This document shows positions 12,016-24,540 of a stretch of DNA of 64,000 nt, piece by piece. This DNA is from Ascaphus truei (taxonomy: Eukaryota > Chordata > Amphibia > Anura > Ascaphidae). Both the position numbers and the translations under genes were made by a program. The stretch's first letter is position 1; every line of letters starts with the position of its first letter. The notes under the pieces are model-generated. The model was not told the DNA's origin and did no database searches. It saw nothing but the letters and a program-made list of their open reading frames with translations. The stretch is from assembly GCA_036426205.1 (NCBI GenBank), contig WSYH01001192.1, forward strand, positions 62,001 through 126,000, read 5' to 3'.

Positions 12016-14980
12016 TCATATTTCTTTACCTGGACTCTTCAATTTGCAGCTGATCAGGCCACACATGACAGTAAGAGGCTATAGGAGTGGATAAGGATTG
12101 ATATCTATGCAAATTAAGCAAAAAAAGAAAAACTCAAGAAGAATGTGATTTTTGCCTTATTGATGAATGCAGTGCATATGCACCTCCAATGAGGCTGCCA
12201 GCAGTGTGGGACACCATCATTGACTATTTCCTTCAGGAGGGTTTTTTACCAAGATGTTCTCACTAAATACTAATCTCACCACACTACCCACTCCATGCAA
12301 GAGTTTTCTTTTTCTGTCTGTTTATCTTTGGGCATTATCATTGAATTATTGTGTTCCAGAACTATTAGAGCAGGGGTGCATAAACTGGGGGGCACAAAAC
12401 AATTTTTGGGGGATCATACGGTGTGAGGATTCAAATGTGTTAAGAACTGTACTGGAATTACCAGACAAATTGTTAAATTTACGAGATGTCTTTATGCCCG
12501 TGTATTTAAAACCAAAAAATTGAAGTAAAAAAAAAAAAAAAGATACAGGGGTTCGTCTCTTGGCTGTGTTTGAGGAGGAGGGCGTGTCGAGCCGTCTCGG
12601 GATGCCACATGGGTGGGCACATATGATCGACCACATAGGAAATGCGCCGACATTCTGCCTTTTTATGGTCAACCCATTGCCACCTACTAAGGCAGGCTCA
12701 CCTTAGTCTGAGATCACAGCGGCCTCCCTGCAGGGGGTCTCTGTTCTCCGGACTCAGTACTCTCCCTGCCCCATCCACTTAGCACCTGACACCTTTCAAC
12801 ATCCGTCTCGCCTTTGAACTACGGACTACTATACAGACTTGCCTGGACATTATGCAGATGCCCGAGCGGCCTGCATAGAGCCTTAAAGAAATGTATATAA
12901 TATATAAAAAAAAAAATTTAATACATGGTGGACCTTGGAGAGGCTTGTGACTGTTGGAATGAGATATCAAGGCTTGAAAAACTAGGAGTGTGGGGGAGGA
13001 GTAATTCCACCTGTGTACCGGCATTTCATGCCTGCTCCCAGGGAAGAAGGTACTAACAGTAAGGTCTGATCCCAAAACTCCTGCAAACAAAATAATTGCA
13101 TTCTTACCAAATATCCCACCTAAAACTTACGCACAGCAAGTTTCCACAGTCTGGGGTAAAGGGAACTGGAAAGTGGAAAGCAGGGCTCACTTTAACTCTG
13201 CATGTAACAATACCTGGCCCCTGGCTTATAGTGCTGGCTAACGGTCAGGGACCCACGGACCAAGGGTAACCATAGGGCTTAACCTTTATTTTAGCCTGTT
13301 ACCCTTGCCTCACACCCTGCACAGTAGCAAAGGCTTGATCTCAATCCCCAGACCCCAGTAAGTGTTTTATTTCTTTTTGAGTTTGTGTATTTCCGAGGTT
13401 TTTATCAAATAAACCCCATTTTATTTCACGCCTTATTTTGGCCTATTGAATGATCCGGTATAAATGTGTTAAAAGACCTGGTCTCCCGTGACAGCGGCCC
13501 CTCCACAGAAAGCGAACAGGGCCTCTGGGCTGTGAGGTGGAGCATTGAGAATGTATTCCGTTTTGGAGAGTGTAAGCGGTTGTGATGTTGTGCGGTGCTG
13601 GCTCGGCCAGAATAAATCTCTTTAGTAAATTGCTTTGTCTGTCTGGTGCCTTGATACCGTGGTGACTTCTGGTCTTCCGTGACAATGATAACTAAGGACA
13701 CAAGTCTAAGATAAGATTCCACTTTGAGAGGCTGTGTGAAAAAAAATATTAAATTAATACAACAGCTTGATTAGATTTAGAATATAGTTCACAAAAGTAA
13801 GGAAGACATAAAGTGTTCTTATTTAATGTGTGTTATACATTTGTTTTGTTGCCTTTATTTTGGTGCTGCTGCCTTTTCCCCTGTATAGTTTGTATGGGAC
13901 ATGTGGATTCTGGCAGTTTCAGCCCCCACCAAGTAAAACATGTGTGTGTGATTTGAGAATGATGCTAGAGTCCTATTGATTTGGATTAATTCCACATTAT
14001 ATTAAGGGAATCCACAAAACTTTTTAACACCTTGGGAGTTGAAACCTTTGTCTGATTCAGATCATGTGAAAAATCCAGGTTCCAGAATAGAGGTCAATTC
14101 TAAAGCAATACTGCCCAACCGTGTGGTCTTTGTTTGAATGGCAGATATCAAAGCGTTGGTGTCTTTTACCGTCTCTTCATATATATTTGTGCTCCGAGAC
14201 CATACCCGATGTTTTTTACACACTGAAATGTGTGGTTGCATTTATGTTCGTAGATTCAAAAACAAAACAAAAACGATCAATATTTATGTGATTTACAGTT
14301 GACAAAAGAATCAGAAAGTCACAAAAAAGTGCTAAAAAAAATTCGTCCATGTTTCCTTAACAAATGCTGATATATGAAGCCCAATATATGGGACTATTGA
14401 ATGGAACATAGAATGAGTGACTATTATATGAAGCATTTGTTTTTGGGGACTCTGCTTTAAGAGCAAATAATAGACAGCAATATAATATACACTAATTAAT
14501 GCTTAAAAATTGTCATTGATTTAGGCAATATATAAAACAAAGGTAATCTCTTTTCTAGCAGTGTAAATAAATACATAATACGTTGATCAGATACATGTTC
14601 CTTTGCAGACTGTACAATGTGTAATGTACACCATGTGTATTGGAACAAACAAGCACTCATTTAAATCAGTCAAGTGCAGAGAAAGCTATATCAAACCGTT
14701 AAACTAATATTTGTAGATAGTTTGATTTATGTATAGTCATTCATAGCATACAGGAAGTATAGCAGAGTGTTATATATCTCACGTGTACATGAAAAGGTCT
14801 AGAAAATAGTAAATAAAGCGCTCTAACGAAATGCGGTCACATACCTTGGGTAGTTCTGTGTAATTGTATCTTCATTTAATTGTTTACCAATATTAAATCC
14901 GTCCCGTCAGAGAAAGTAACATGAAAACGGGTTAGAATAGGATGGAGGTGTAACCAGAGCTCTAACAGGAGAATGTGGGT

Positions 14981-14995
14981 GGCCTTAAAAGGGCC
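14981..14995 (-). terminator. Histone 3' stem-loop, unit 3 (one base short)
   Basis: The gene strand reads GGCCCTTTTAAGGCC, one G fewer than unit 1. The position relative to the H4 stop is conserved. Confidence 0.78.
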
Positions 14996-15037
14996 TTTAG
15001 GTTAATTGTATGTGAATTCCGCCTCGTTGAAGAAGTG

Positions 15038-15352
15038 TCACCCGTTTGCCCCGAATCCGTACAGAGTGCGGCCCTGGCGCTTGAGCGCATACACCACCGT
15101 CCATAGCGGTGACTGTTTCCTCTTGGCGTGCTCGGTGTAGGTGACCGCGTCCCGATCACATTCTCCAGGAAAACCTTGAGCAACCCCACGGGTCTCTTCA
15201 TAGATAAGGCCGGAGGGCGCTTCACTCCTCCTCTGCGAGCAAGGCGGCGGATCGCTGGTTTGGTAATGCTGGATATTGTCACGAAGAACCTTCCTGTGCC
15301 TCTTGGCACCGCCTTTCCCGAGCCCTTTTCCTCCTTTGCCGCGACCAGTCAT
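15038..15352 (-). pseudogene. H4: Histone H4, unit 3 (frameshifted)
   Basis: The first ~37 codons read as normal H4 ([20 protein letters not shown]...). The frame is lost near 15268 where two bases of the QGITKP codons are missing, and again near 15215, 15154, 15115, 15103 and 15050. As in unit 2, the differences from unit 1 are almost all small indels. The promoter elements and a near-normal stem-loop remain. Real inactivation or uncorrected assembly error are both possible; I favour error. Confidence 0.9.
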
Positions 15353-15406
15353 TCTAAAACTTGAAAAACTACAACAAGCTAATGAGGTAACAGCGTGTGC
15401 AGCTGG

Positions 15407-15443
15407 GCTTATATGCATAGTATGACGGACCTGATTGAAAAAA
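15407..15443 (-). promoter_or_regulatory. H4 core promoter, unit 3
   Basis: TATA box GCATATAAGC (15407-15416) and H4-specific element TTTCAATCAGGTCCGT (15424-15440) on the gene strand, with ATTGG (CCAAT) motifs at higher coordinates. Confidence 0.85.
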
Positions 15444-16415
15444 ACCACAACAAAACCTGAGGGGAGGAATGTGAATTGCATTTGAATTTACCTGATTTTG
15501 ATTGGCTGAAAAGGTCTTTAATGATTGGCTCAGTGAAAGCCGTTAATGTTTAAAAAAATAAAAACGCGCGGCAATGGGATTGGTTGGGAGTTTATCTGAA
15601 TAAACAGTGATCAGATTTTGCTTTGAGCACAACTCACGTGAACCAATTTGTGTGTTATCTATTTCATTATGTAATTAGATAGTGTCTACATCTATAAATT
15701 TGTAAATGTAATTCATGTTTAATGTTTTAGATTCTATGATCAACTACATTCATCAGTATTGTATATATCACCCTCTTAAGAAAAAACTGTTTTATGAATT
15801 TGATTGACTTCTCATGGACCCCATCATGAGGTGACACGTGGAAGAAATGCAGACCGGGGTAAGAAACAGCAAACACATATCCTCCCAGGAGAAATGTCTG
15901 AAGTTGACAATTACTCACAGGTGGCAGTGCTGCTTCCAAATCCAGCTATAAGCAAACAGACACCAGACAGTGTGTTGGCTATAAAGGTACAATACCGAAT
16001 AAGAACATGTGTTGAAAAGGGAGTCCGAAGTATTGGCAAGGTAACACCCTCAGACTAATTAAACATAGTGAAATAATGCCACAACATATTGCAAAGCGAA
16101 AAATAAAAACAGGTTACATGCATTTATCCCTAACCACTTTGCTGTTTGATTGGGTGTGTTGTGAGCCCTTGTAGAGGTTACATGGATCACAAAATGTATA
16201 TAATTACTCATTGATAAAACTATAGAATACATTATTAATAGGATAATAAATAAAAAAAATACCATATTTATACAACATGAATATAAATGTGTTTCTGCAA
16301 TTATATCTGTGTTAAACAAAGTAAAAGAAACAACAACTCAAACTATACTGTAAGCAATGGTGTGTTCTCTTAAATAATATGTTTAAATGAATAAATACAT
16401 GTGTATACATTTGGA

Positions 16416-16600
16416 GGGAGTGGCTCAGCGAGTAAAGACACTGACTGGCACTGAGATTGGTTCAATTTCCAGAGTCATCTTGGACCTTGGGCAAGTCACT
16501 TTATCTCCTGTGCCTCAGGCACCAAAAACATAAAGTGTGAGCTCCACGGAACAGGGGGCTGTGTCTCCAAAATGCTATGTAAAACTAGCAGTTTAGACAA
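16416..16600 (+). mobile_element. tRNA-derived CORE/MIR-like SINE (unit 3)
   Basis: Third copy of the SINE carried in each tandem unit, followed by an ATT microsatellite at 16610-16642. Confidence 0.82.
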
Positions 16601-16644
16601 AGAACAACACTATTATTTATTATTATTATTATTATTTATTACTA

Positions 16645-17215
16645 CTTGTAAGCTCTTCGGAGCAGGGACTCCTTTTCCTATATTACTTTTATGTCTAAAG
16701 CACTTCTTCCTTATGTGTTTTTGTATTATTTGTTATTTATATGATTGTCATATGTATTACTGCAGTCACATTAATGGTCTATATAATAAGACATGCATAC
16801 ATAATACAACATACATACATACATACATCATACATAACATATGAAAATGCCCTTCCCCTCCTACCCGACTAGCACCCTCTCTATGCACCTTAAGAACCCA
16901 ACTTAAGACACACTTGCAAGAAGCGTTGAATAGCACTGTGGATATTGAACACAGGATCATAAAGCTGGCCCCTGCAGACGCACTTACAAGAACTCCTCCT
17001 ACTGTTCCTGATATTCTCCCTACCTACCAATTAGACTGTAAGCTCCTAGGGGCAGGGTTCTCTTCCCTTAATGTACTTTTTTGTCTAAAGCACTATTCCC
17101 ATGATCTGTTATTTATATTATGTGTTATTTATTTGATTACATGTGTATTACTACTGTGAAGGGCTATGTACAATAATGGCCTTATATAAATACAGACATA
17201 CATACATACATACGA
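16645..17215 (+). mobile_element. Two L2-like 3' tails (unit 3)
   Basis: Same two LINE tails as in unit 1, with (CATA)n runs near 16793-16840 and 17195-17215. Confidence 0.8.
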
Positions 17216-17674
17216 AAAAAAACAAAAATAGTGTACTTGTAAAGACAACAACAGTTAAATAAAATATACAGTGGACATTTTGGGGCGTGTGTTTCAACTG
17301 GGTTCCACGTGCCCCCTCAGGGGTTCCTCGGCGCAGGGGGGAAGGAGTTGGAAAACCATCCACTGTCCCTGTTCCGGTCGGTGCGACGCTCCCCTGTTCA
17401 GCAGTCGCCTCCGGTCACTGTGATCCTCTCTCCCTCCTATCGTGCTGCTGGTTATTGCGTTCAACTTCCATCAGACAGGAGGAGGGAGCTGCGGACCGGC
17501 TCAGCACGCAGGCCCCAAGGTGAGAGACTGAACAATTGCACTGCAATGCTTTTGCTGAAACTAGGGCTATTGCCCTTTATCTTCCTTTATGCAGAGAAAG
17601 GACATTTCGAGTCAGCGACGCTCTCCCTCTTGTACCTACTGCAAACCTATCATTTGTGCTTTAGCTAAATCAAT

Positions 17675-17822
17675 ATTAAAAAAACAGCAGCGCACAGCCA
17701 AGGAGGCCAGGTTGAAATTGTAATAACCCTCTGGTTACAGTCCTTTGGGTGATGTTCATTAATAAATATATTTTTTGATTACAATTTCAACCTGGCTCCC
17801 TGGCTGTGTGCTGCTGTTTTTT
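17675..17822. repeat. Inverted repeat (hairpin) at end of unit 3
   Basis: Arms 17678-17723 and 17777-17822 are the counterparts of the hairpin at 11870-12015. Confidence 0.8.
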
Positions 17823-18215
17823 CATATTTCTTTACCTGGACTCTTCAATTTGCAGCTGATCAGGCCACACAATGACAGTAAGAGGCTTAGGTATAGGATA
17901 AGGATTGATATCTATGCAAATTAGCAAAAAAAGAAAAACTCAAGAAGAATGTGAATTTTTGCCTTATTGATGAATGCAGTGCATATGCACCTCCAATGAG
18001 GCTGCAGCAGTGTGGGACACCATCATTGACTATTTCCTTCAGGAGGGTTTTTTACCAAGATGTTCTCACTAATCTCACCACACTACCCACTCCATGCAAG
18101 AGTTTTCTTTTTCTGTTCTGTTTATCTTTGGGCATTATCATTGAATATTGTGTTCCAGAACTCTTAGATAGAGCAGGGGTGCATAAACTGGGGGGCACAA
18201 AACAATTTTTGGGGG

Positions 18216-19728
18216 CGTGGGGGTTGAAAAGTTCCAGTGCTCTACCCCAAGGCATTTAAATTAAATGCCGGGGGATTGCGTGAGGCCTCTGCAACTGAAC
18301 ATACTGAGATTCAGCTGGCTTCAGATTATACATTGTCATGGCAACGCAGCATCAAATGACGCTGTGGGGTCACATGATATCACATCACATGAACCTGGCA
18401 TAATTTGACACTGACTGGAAGGTAAGGAGGGGGGGGGGGGGGCGGAGGAAACAAAATTTGGGTCTTAAAGGTGGATAGAGAGGGTGCTAGTCGGGTATTG
18501 AGGGGAAGGGCATTTCAGAGGTGTGGGATAAAGGGGATATAAATCCTATCACCCGACCGATAAAACAGGAGCACAGCAGCCTGGTGTACATGAACTGCTC
18601 TGCTGTGAGGTTAACAATATGTATCAACCAATCACCCACCCTGTCACCGTAGTACTGTAACCCGGTGTGAAAGGGTTACTGTGTTGTGAGGTTGATCACA
18701 GCTGACTGTTGGTACGAATCCACGGCAAGCAGATACTGCAGTGAGTGACTGAACAGCTTCCTGCAGAGACAGCCCGGGATTTGTAACAAAGGGATTAGAC
18801 ACAGTATGCAATTGTAGCAAATGAGTGACTATGTATCAAGTGTTCTATTCCAGCGCAGGCAAAATTAACAAGGTAATTAACCATGACACTAACTCTTGCA
18901 TGCACTGTCCCCTACATCAGCATTGATCATTTTATATCGATGCTGATGTGCTCGAGGACATGCCTAAATCTAACACAGCAATGAAATACTAAAGTCCCTT
19001 AATTACGAAAGAGAGCCTGCAATGCTCTATAGCTGCACACAGGATTGTAGTGATTGTAAATACTATATGAACGCTGGGACTCCGCAAATTGAGATCAGTA
19101 TCAATGTATGTTGCGGTAACAATGATTGCGTCCCGCGTGTGTGGGGGAGTATGGCCAACGCGCGCGTTTCACGTAAGAACGCTTCTTTAGGGCCCGCAAC
19201 TCACGTTTAATGCTGTTTCATTTTAAACCCCTATATTTTATATTTGTTGATGACATTAAAGAATGATTTTAACACAGTTACATTACTCCTTCTGTGATAG
19301 AGTGCTCCTTCACTAGGTTTCCTTTTTCTCTTAGCTTATGATTCTCGATTTAACACAACAAGGAGGGCAAAATAAATTGTAATTTATTTCCTTAATAGAC
19401 AAACACACGACAACCTCAGAATACACTTAATACAACACTTACTGGGATGGGGAACAAAATAAATTGTCCTTTGCATGAAAGCTGCAGAAATAAAGTCTCT
19501 GGCATAAAGTTCTTTTGGCTAGGTCGCAAGTTGCCAACCTAATAACTCGGCCAAATGAAGAAAGTTCGTAGTAGTTGGTTAGAATTTGTTAGAGAGACAC
19601 CAGGGCTAACGAATTCCGGAGCTTGGGGTAAATCTTTGGTTGCGATGTTATTAACCCCTTGCGTCCTGGAGCCGCTACCGCTGTAGGCGAACAGAATCTT
19701 GTGCAAAGATTGGTTACAGTTTAGTTAT
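18216..19728. other. Single-copy stretch right of the tandem array
   Basis: No gene is recognised. It contains a G run (18427-18441) and a reverse-oriented L2 fragment at 18462-18530 (ggtcttaaaggtggatagag...). A 62-codon frame at 19022-19210 has no recognisable features. Confidence 0.5.
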
Positions 19729-20962
19729 AGGTGGAGCGGTTCAGGAGACATGTGGGTGTGATAGGTGATTAGAGGATGTTGATATGCAGCTAGGTGTGAT
19801 GACTCAGGAGATTCCTTCCTCTCCTTGTCCCTCTCTCCAATCTCCTGTCACCGTTTCTACGCCTTCCCACTCCTCTCCTTCACCTTCTACCTCTCTCCCC
19901 TTGCCGCAGCACGTTCCCCGCAGGTCCCGCATACCCACGCGCTCCCTTAACCCCTGCCTTGATCCTCCCCGCTCCCTCTCCCCAGCGGTAGCTCCTTTAC
20001 CTTCCCCTGTGGTGCCATCCGTCCCATTGCCTCCTCCTCGCGTGGTGCCCGTGGCGCGGCGTTCCACGTGCCTGGTGACGCGTCCGGTGCGTGCACCCCC
20101 TCAGCCCATGGAGGACGCGCGTGCATGCTCCTCCCTGCCTTTGCTGGCCATCGCACGGGCACCCTCCTCTTGGCTCCGTCCCCCTCCTGCGATCTTCCCC
20201 TGCTCAGTGCAGGCCATGCCTGTGTGGCAACCTGTGCGCACGCATCCCCAGATTACAGGGGGCGCACGCACAGACTCTTCTTATCAGGTTTCCCCTGTCT
20301 CCACCTCCCAAGCTGTACAGGCCATTCCCCTGACTGCCCCTTCTGTCTCCTCCTCTTCTCCCCCAGACCTATCTCCTGCTTCTCCAACTGCTCTCTCTAC
20401 TCCTCCCCTCTCTGTCATTGGTGCACCTTCCTTTATAAGCCCTGCCTGTCCACCTCTTCCTCGCTTTGCATAGTTCCTGTTTCCCTGTGTGTACCTGACC
20501 TATGCTGTGCTCCCTCTGTGCTCCTGTGATTACCTCCTCCTGTGTTACTTTGGATTTCCCTGGCTTTGACTCCTGCTTACCCTGGACTACTCTGCTCTCT
20601 GGTATCCCTTTGAACCCTGCTACACATACGACTCCGCTGACCTCTGGCTTCCTAGGACCTGGCTTGCCCTCTGATGACTCAACCCTCTGGATCCCTGAAA
20701 ATTGGCAAACAGACACGACTATTCTCACGGACATTCCCCAAGCATTGCAAGTATACTCTAACAACTCTTCCGACAGGCCCAGCAACGCTATACCAAACTC
20801 CGGGCTTGCTCCCACTGCTGTGGGTGTGTGGTATCATACCGTTCCCACCTCAGTACTGGGGTCTAGCTTGGTCTGCGGGCATACAGGCGTGACACTAGGG
20901 AGCGGTGCAGGAAACAGGTGGGAGTGATAAGGAGATCAGTGGATGTTGACACGCAGCTAGGG
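19729..20962. repeat. Tandem ~67-bp repeat split by an LTR insertion
   Basis: The sequence at 19729-19794 (gtggagcggttcaggagaca...gcagctagg) is repeated at 20895-20962 (gagcggtgcaggaaacaggt...gcagctagg). They were adjacent copies before the solo LTR inserted between them. Confidence 0.8.
19795..20894. mobile_element. Solo LTR, 1.1 kb (copy A)
   Basis: The ends are TGTGATGAC...GGCGTGACA and the element is flanked by a 5-bp duplication, ctagg (19790-19794 and 20895-20899). The same sequence occurs in reverse orientation at 38478-39594 with its own, different 5-bp duplication. That fixes the element ends and identifies both as solo LTRs of one family. The LTR is GC- and CpG-rich. A 229-codon Pro/Ser-rich frame inside (19784-20473) is a by-product of C-rich composition, because open frames occur in other frames and on the other strand too. 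Transcription direction is uncertain. A TATAAA in copy B suggests the orientation of 38478-39594 as sense. Confidence 0.9.
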
Positions 20963-22055
20963 GGCGGTGCACACTTGTCACTGTCAGTGACGCAAAGTAC
21001 CATCACGTGACGAGAATGTGAGGTGGGGCCAGATCCAGTGTGGTCATGAATACCTCTCCATGCGTGCTCACGTGGTGATGTCCACGGAGGTTCCTAAAGC
21101 TGTAGGTAAGGAGGGAATGTGCCGCTCGGGGACGCGTTCCCCGATTCCTTACACTAGGCCTGGGGGGCTGCTTCTCGGTGGAGCAGAGCCATTGTCACCC
21201 CAGACACTGCCTCACCTACTCCACAATGTGTATGGGACTGGCAAAGCCCCATGGCGTGATTCCCATTGGCCAGCTCAAATCTACCGCTTGCCGACATCTC
21301 ACTCCCCTGTGGGGGTCTAAGATGCCTAGACAAACCTCCCTCCTCTGATTGGTGCAGACGGATGAGCCCTCATCTTCTCATTGACTGCACCGCCACAATC
21401 CACGCTGTGGCTGGTCGGCGGCCTCTGCTCCATGTTAAGAATTGCCGTCGAGGGCTATGTAAGGAGTGGGGCCAATCAGGGAACCAGAACATCTCTGGAG
21501 TCGATTGTAGACACGACTGGTGGGTTTTTCAAAAGTGCTATGTGGGAAACAGAACAGCACTTGATGGGGAAGCGCCGGGGAAGCCAGCGCAAATTTGGAG
21601 TTGATGGGAGACATGGCTGGTGGGGGATTCAAAAGTGCTTTGTGTAAAAGAGCACTGAGAAGTGGGAAGATGATGTTTGGGGCAAGCCTACAGAAGCAGG
21701 CCCCTGCACCTGGTTGAGGCTAGTTTCTTACTCCAGGCCCCCAGTTGGTTAGTGTTTCACTGTGTTCATGTAATTTGTGTGTTTTCTAGCTTGCCAGAAT
21801 TAACTTTTGTTTATTCAATTATTGTATCATGTCTGGTGATAATGATCCCGGTGCTTTAGGTGTTAAAAGTTCCTGTCCCCTGTTACAAGAATAACCCTCA
21901 ACATTAACTGTCCAGTCATGAGTTTCATCCCATCATGTTTCAGTAATGCCTATAATATCATACTGCTTCCTGGAAGCTATTAATTATGAATTCAAGCTCA
22001 CCCATTTTATCTGTCAGGTTTCTTGCATTAGCAACACGTATGTAAAATAAAAAAA
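20963..22055. other. No gene; contains a ~100-bp tandem duplication
   Basis: 'gactggtgggtttttcaaaa' at 21517 recurs as 'ggctggtgggggattcaaaa' at 21614, giving a two-copy tandem repeat at 21498-21645. Nothing else is recognised; the downstream part is AT-rich. Confidence 0.5.
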
Positions 22056-22740
22056 ATACATATATAGTCAGGCTAGTTCTCCTGGCTACTAAGTCTGCCC
22101 TCTCTGGCAGTAAGTCCTGGTAAAAGCAGCTTGCCAGGAGTTCTCATGGTGTTCCCCCACTCAGTAGCTGTCTTGATTTGACATGGGAGACGGGGGACAG
22201 ACTGTGTGTGTCCAATCATTGGATTCAGACCAATGATACTACTTCCATTGTAATTAGGAGCTGCACTGCAAAATGTCAGTGCCTCTACCTCAATGAGAGA
22301 GGCTGGTCTACCCTAACAACTGTGCAGGGCTCTGCCAAATTTATACTCCCTCCCCTAGGGGAGTGGAGAGGGAGACTATACACTTTACTCACCAGGCAGT
22401 AACGGAAGATCATGGACTGCTTCAGGTGCCCTTGGCCTGGAGTGGAGGTCCAGAGTACATCCTGAGGTTGAAGCCCCAAGAAGTGAGCTGTGTATGCTGT
22501 AACATCTGCTAGTGCACTGAATAAACTGATCCTGTTTGCAGTCTCAAGCAGTAGGATATATTTCAATCTATCAGGGGGAGTGGAAGTGAGTTCTCCTGCA
22601 GGAATTGTCTCCACATCCATGGAGCTTGCAAGAGATGGAGGCGCTGACACAGAGAAAGAATCAGATCCAACCCCAGAAGCCTGTTCTTTGTTCCTCCACA
22701 ACATCGCAGGAGACTGAGATCTACTGTAGGCCAGCAGGTA
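22056..22740 (+). mobile_element. Retroviral-type LTR and leader fragment (family shared with 42367-42980)
   Basis: The segment holds a polyadenylation signal (gaataaactgatcctgtttg, 22516), followed ~100 bases later by 'agatggaggcgctgacacag' and 'ctccacaacatcgcaggaga'. The last two are matched at 42885-42965 behind another AATAAA-bearing segment. I interpret both as LTR ends plus the start of the internal region of one family. A 189-codon minus-strand frame here (22285-22854) shows no recognisable domain. Confidence 0.45.
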
Positions 22741-23090
22741 TGCACCACACCATGTAGTAGTGAAATCTCCAGAGGGTGGGGAAAACATTGCAACACATAC
22801 ATAGTGCAAATGTGTAAAAAATGGCAAATAATGTTCTAACGAGTGATTGCCCACTCGTGGTGTTGGTGATTTTCAAACATTTGTGTAGTATAAGAATCTG
22901 GTTCTGAAGGAAGTAACAGGAACCCTCACAGATCATAAAACAAAGAAGAAAAAATGCAGTGCAACACAATTTAATATAGCACAAACAAGAGCAAGACGCT
23001 GAATCCTGACAGGAGTGGAAGCTGCACTAGGCAAGCTATTTCAGAGATGCCGGGCACATAGTCTATCTAGGCCAAAGCCAATGTAGAGGG
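22741..23090. other. No feature seen
   Basis: Ordinary non-coding sequence between an LTR fragment and a dispersed repeat. Confidence 0.5.
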
Positions 23091-23217
23091 AGAAAGGGGG
23101 TGGCCCGGTATTAAAGGGGTTGCACCCCATTTGGCCATCCCCTGACCCCACCAGAGAGACAAGGGGTTAACGGGGCTGCAGTCCAGAAATGTGGTTTAAC
23201 CCTTGTTATAGCATGAA

Positions 23218-23218
<1 letters not shown>
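23091..23218 (+). repeat. Dispersed repeat family B, 5' fragment
   Basis: Starts at 'gggggtggcccggtattaaa' and ends at 'cttgttatagcatgaaaa', where a GT microsatellite replaces the rest. Longer copies are at 27083-27612 (+) and 59745-60310 (-). Confidence 0.8.
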
Positions 23219-23267
<49 letters not shown>

Positions 23268-23346
23268 TGCCTGGTGTGTGTGTGTGGTGCCTGGTGTGTG
23301 TGTGTGTGGTGCCTGGTGTGTGTGTGTGTGTGTGTGTGTGGCGCCT

Positions 23347-23391
<45 letters not shown>
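23219..23391 (+). repeat. (GT)n microsatellite with GCCTG interruptions
   Basis: About 170 bases of TG repeats broken four times by 'gtgcctg' or 'gcgcctg'. Frames across it are artefacts of the repeat. Confidence 0.95.
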
Positions 23392-23397
<6 letters not shown>

Positions 23398-23448
23398 ATT
23401 TTATTAAACTTTTTTTGTGTGCAATTATTTGCCCACGCAACACACATC

Positions 23449-23668
23449 CACGCAAACACACATGCACGCATACATACATCCATGCACACATACATACATG
23501 CACGCATACATACATGCACACATACATACATGCACACATACATACATGCACACATACATACATGCACACATACATACATGCTCACATACATACATGCTCA
23601 CATACATACATGCACACATACATACATGCACACATACATACATGCACACATACATACATATACATACA
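23449..23668 (+). repeat. Minisatellite, CATACATACATGCACA-type unit
   Basis: A run of 14-base units (catacatacatgcacacata pattern, some with gctcaca). It gives long Thr/His/Met or Cys/Val frames on both strands that are not genes. Confidence 0.93.
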
Positions 23669-24087
23669 TTTGAGCGCAGGCAGCAGCGTGAAAAGATGAA
23701 TTTCTTCATCTTCGCCGCTATCTGTCGGCTCCCCTCTCCCTGCCGTGCGCGCGCTCGGCACATCTATAGAAAGGCTGACTGACGTCAGCCAACTAAAAAT
23801 CCGCGCGCGCGCCCGGCGCTATAAAACGGGCCTAATAGAATAGGTTTCTGCTTTTGAGCTCAATGAGGCCTCCATCTTTTCTTCTTGCTTCACTATGGCC
23901 AACAATCTCCCATGTAATATGTTTTCCATATTTTCCCCTGGAGAGAGCCCGGCGGGGGGGTAGGCAGCCAGACTGAGGTCTGAATAAGAACGTTTGTTTA
24001 CCCTCCGGGGATTCTTCGCCCCCTCGCCCTGAGTTACATCGCTGTGTGAGTTTATACTGTACTGTATACTGCACATGTCTGTACCTG

Positions 24088-24124
24088 CTGACAAAGGTCC
24101 ACGCTGAGACCAAAACGTCGATGC
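24088..24124 (+). ncRNA. Degenerate hammerhead-like core
   Basis: CTGACAAAG, a pairable GGTC...GAGACC segment, then CAAAACGTC. The order follows the hammerhead pattern CUGAUGA, stem II, GAAA, then a GUC cleavage site with a minimal stem III. Key bases differ (CTGACAA for CTGATGA, CAAAAC for GAAAC), so activity is unlikely. Hammerheads of this minimal type are known in Penelope-like retroelements. Confidence 0.4.
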
Positions 24125-24258
24125 TTGTATTAAATCTTTACTAAACCGTTTTTGCAAAGCCCAGTGGGTGGTTTCCAGCCCGGGGACAATGCAGCCCCCA
24201 GAGGATGAGGGCCATTGCTTTTCGGTGTGTTCCATATTTGGAGGGTGAGGCCTTAGGC

Positions 24259-24540
24259 CGCGCTTATAGTGCCGGCGAAGCGATGTCGCCCGAAAACAAA
24301 TACCTTGCCGCTGCCGCGTGCGCTTATAGTACACGCGACGGAGCGACGCCGCCGTCGCGAAAATCTGAAGCCGGCAAAATTTGATTTTTCAAGGGCGGTC
24401 GCGTCACGTGACGGCCCTTGAACAAATCAAATTGCCGGAATCCCGTGACCCCGCCGCCCGGCGAAACATAACTTTCCCGGTGGCGACGGCGACGGGTGAC
24501 GTCACCCGCCGTGTCGCCAACAACGGCACTATAGGCACGG
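24259..24540. mobile_element. Fold-back MITE with central palindrome
   Basis: The terminal parts gcgcttatagtgccggcg (24261-24276) and cggcactataggca (24523-24537) are inverted copies. In the middle, 24371-24396 (ccggcaaaatttg...aagggc) pairs with 24413-24438 (gcccttgaac...ttgccgg) around gtcgcgtcacgtgac. It is strongly CpG-rich and has no coding capacity. The superfamily is not identified. Confidence 0.7.

Larger units (their letters stand above)
12413..18215. repeat. Tandem unit 3 (5.8 kb, H4 frame broken)
   Basis: The longest unit. It starts at the L1 tail segment, runs through all features of units 1 and 2, and ends at 'aaacaatttttggggg' near 18215. Beyond that point the sequence is no longer shared with unit 2. 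It provides the best estimate of a full unit. Confidence 0.9.

Noticed and set aside
19784..20473. 229-codon Pro/Ser-rich frame as a gene
   Set aside because: It lies inside a solo LTR with defined ends and target duplication; open frames appear on both strands because the sequence is C-rich, and copy B does not preserve the same frame.
22285..22854. 189-codon minus-strand frame as a gene
   Set aside because: No domain, overlaps an LTR/leader fragment whose paralogue at 42367-42980 does not keep the frame.
23449..23668. Regular short repeats as a CRISPR array
   Set aside because: The repeats are contiguous 14-base minisatellite units without unique spacers, in vertebrate DNA.
23111..23782. 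Long Thr/His/Cys/Val frames
   Set aside because: Translations of GT and CATA-type repeats on either strand.
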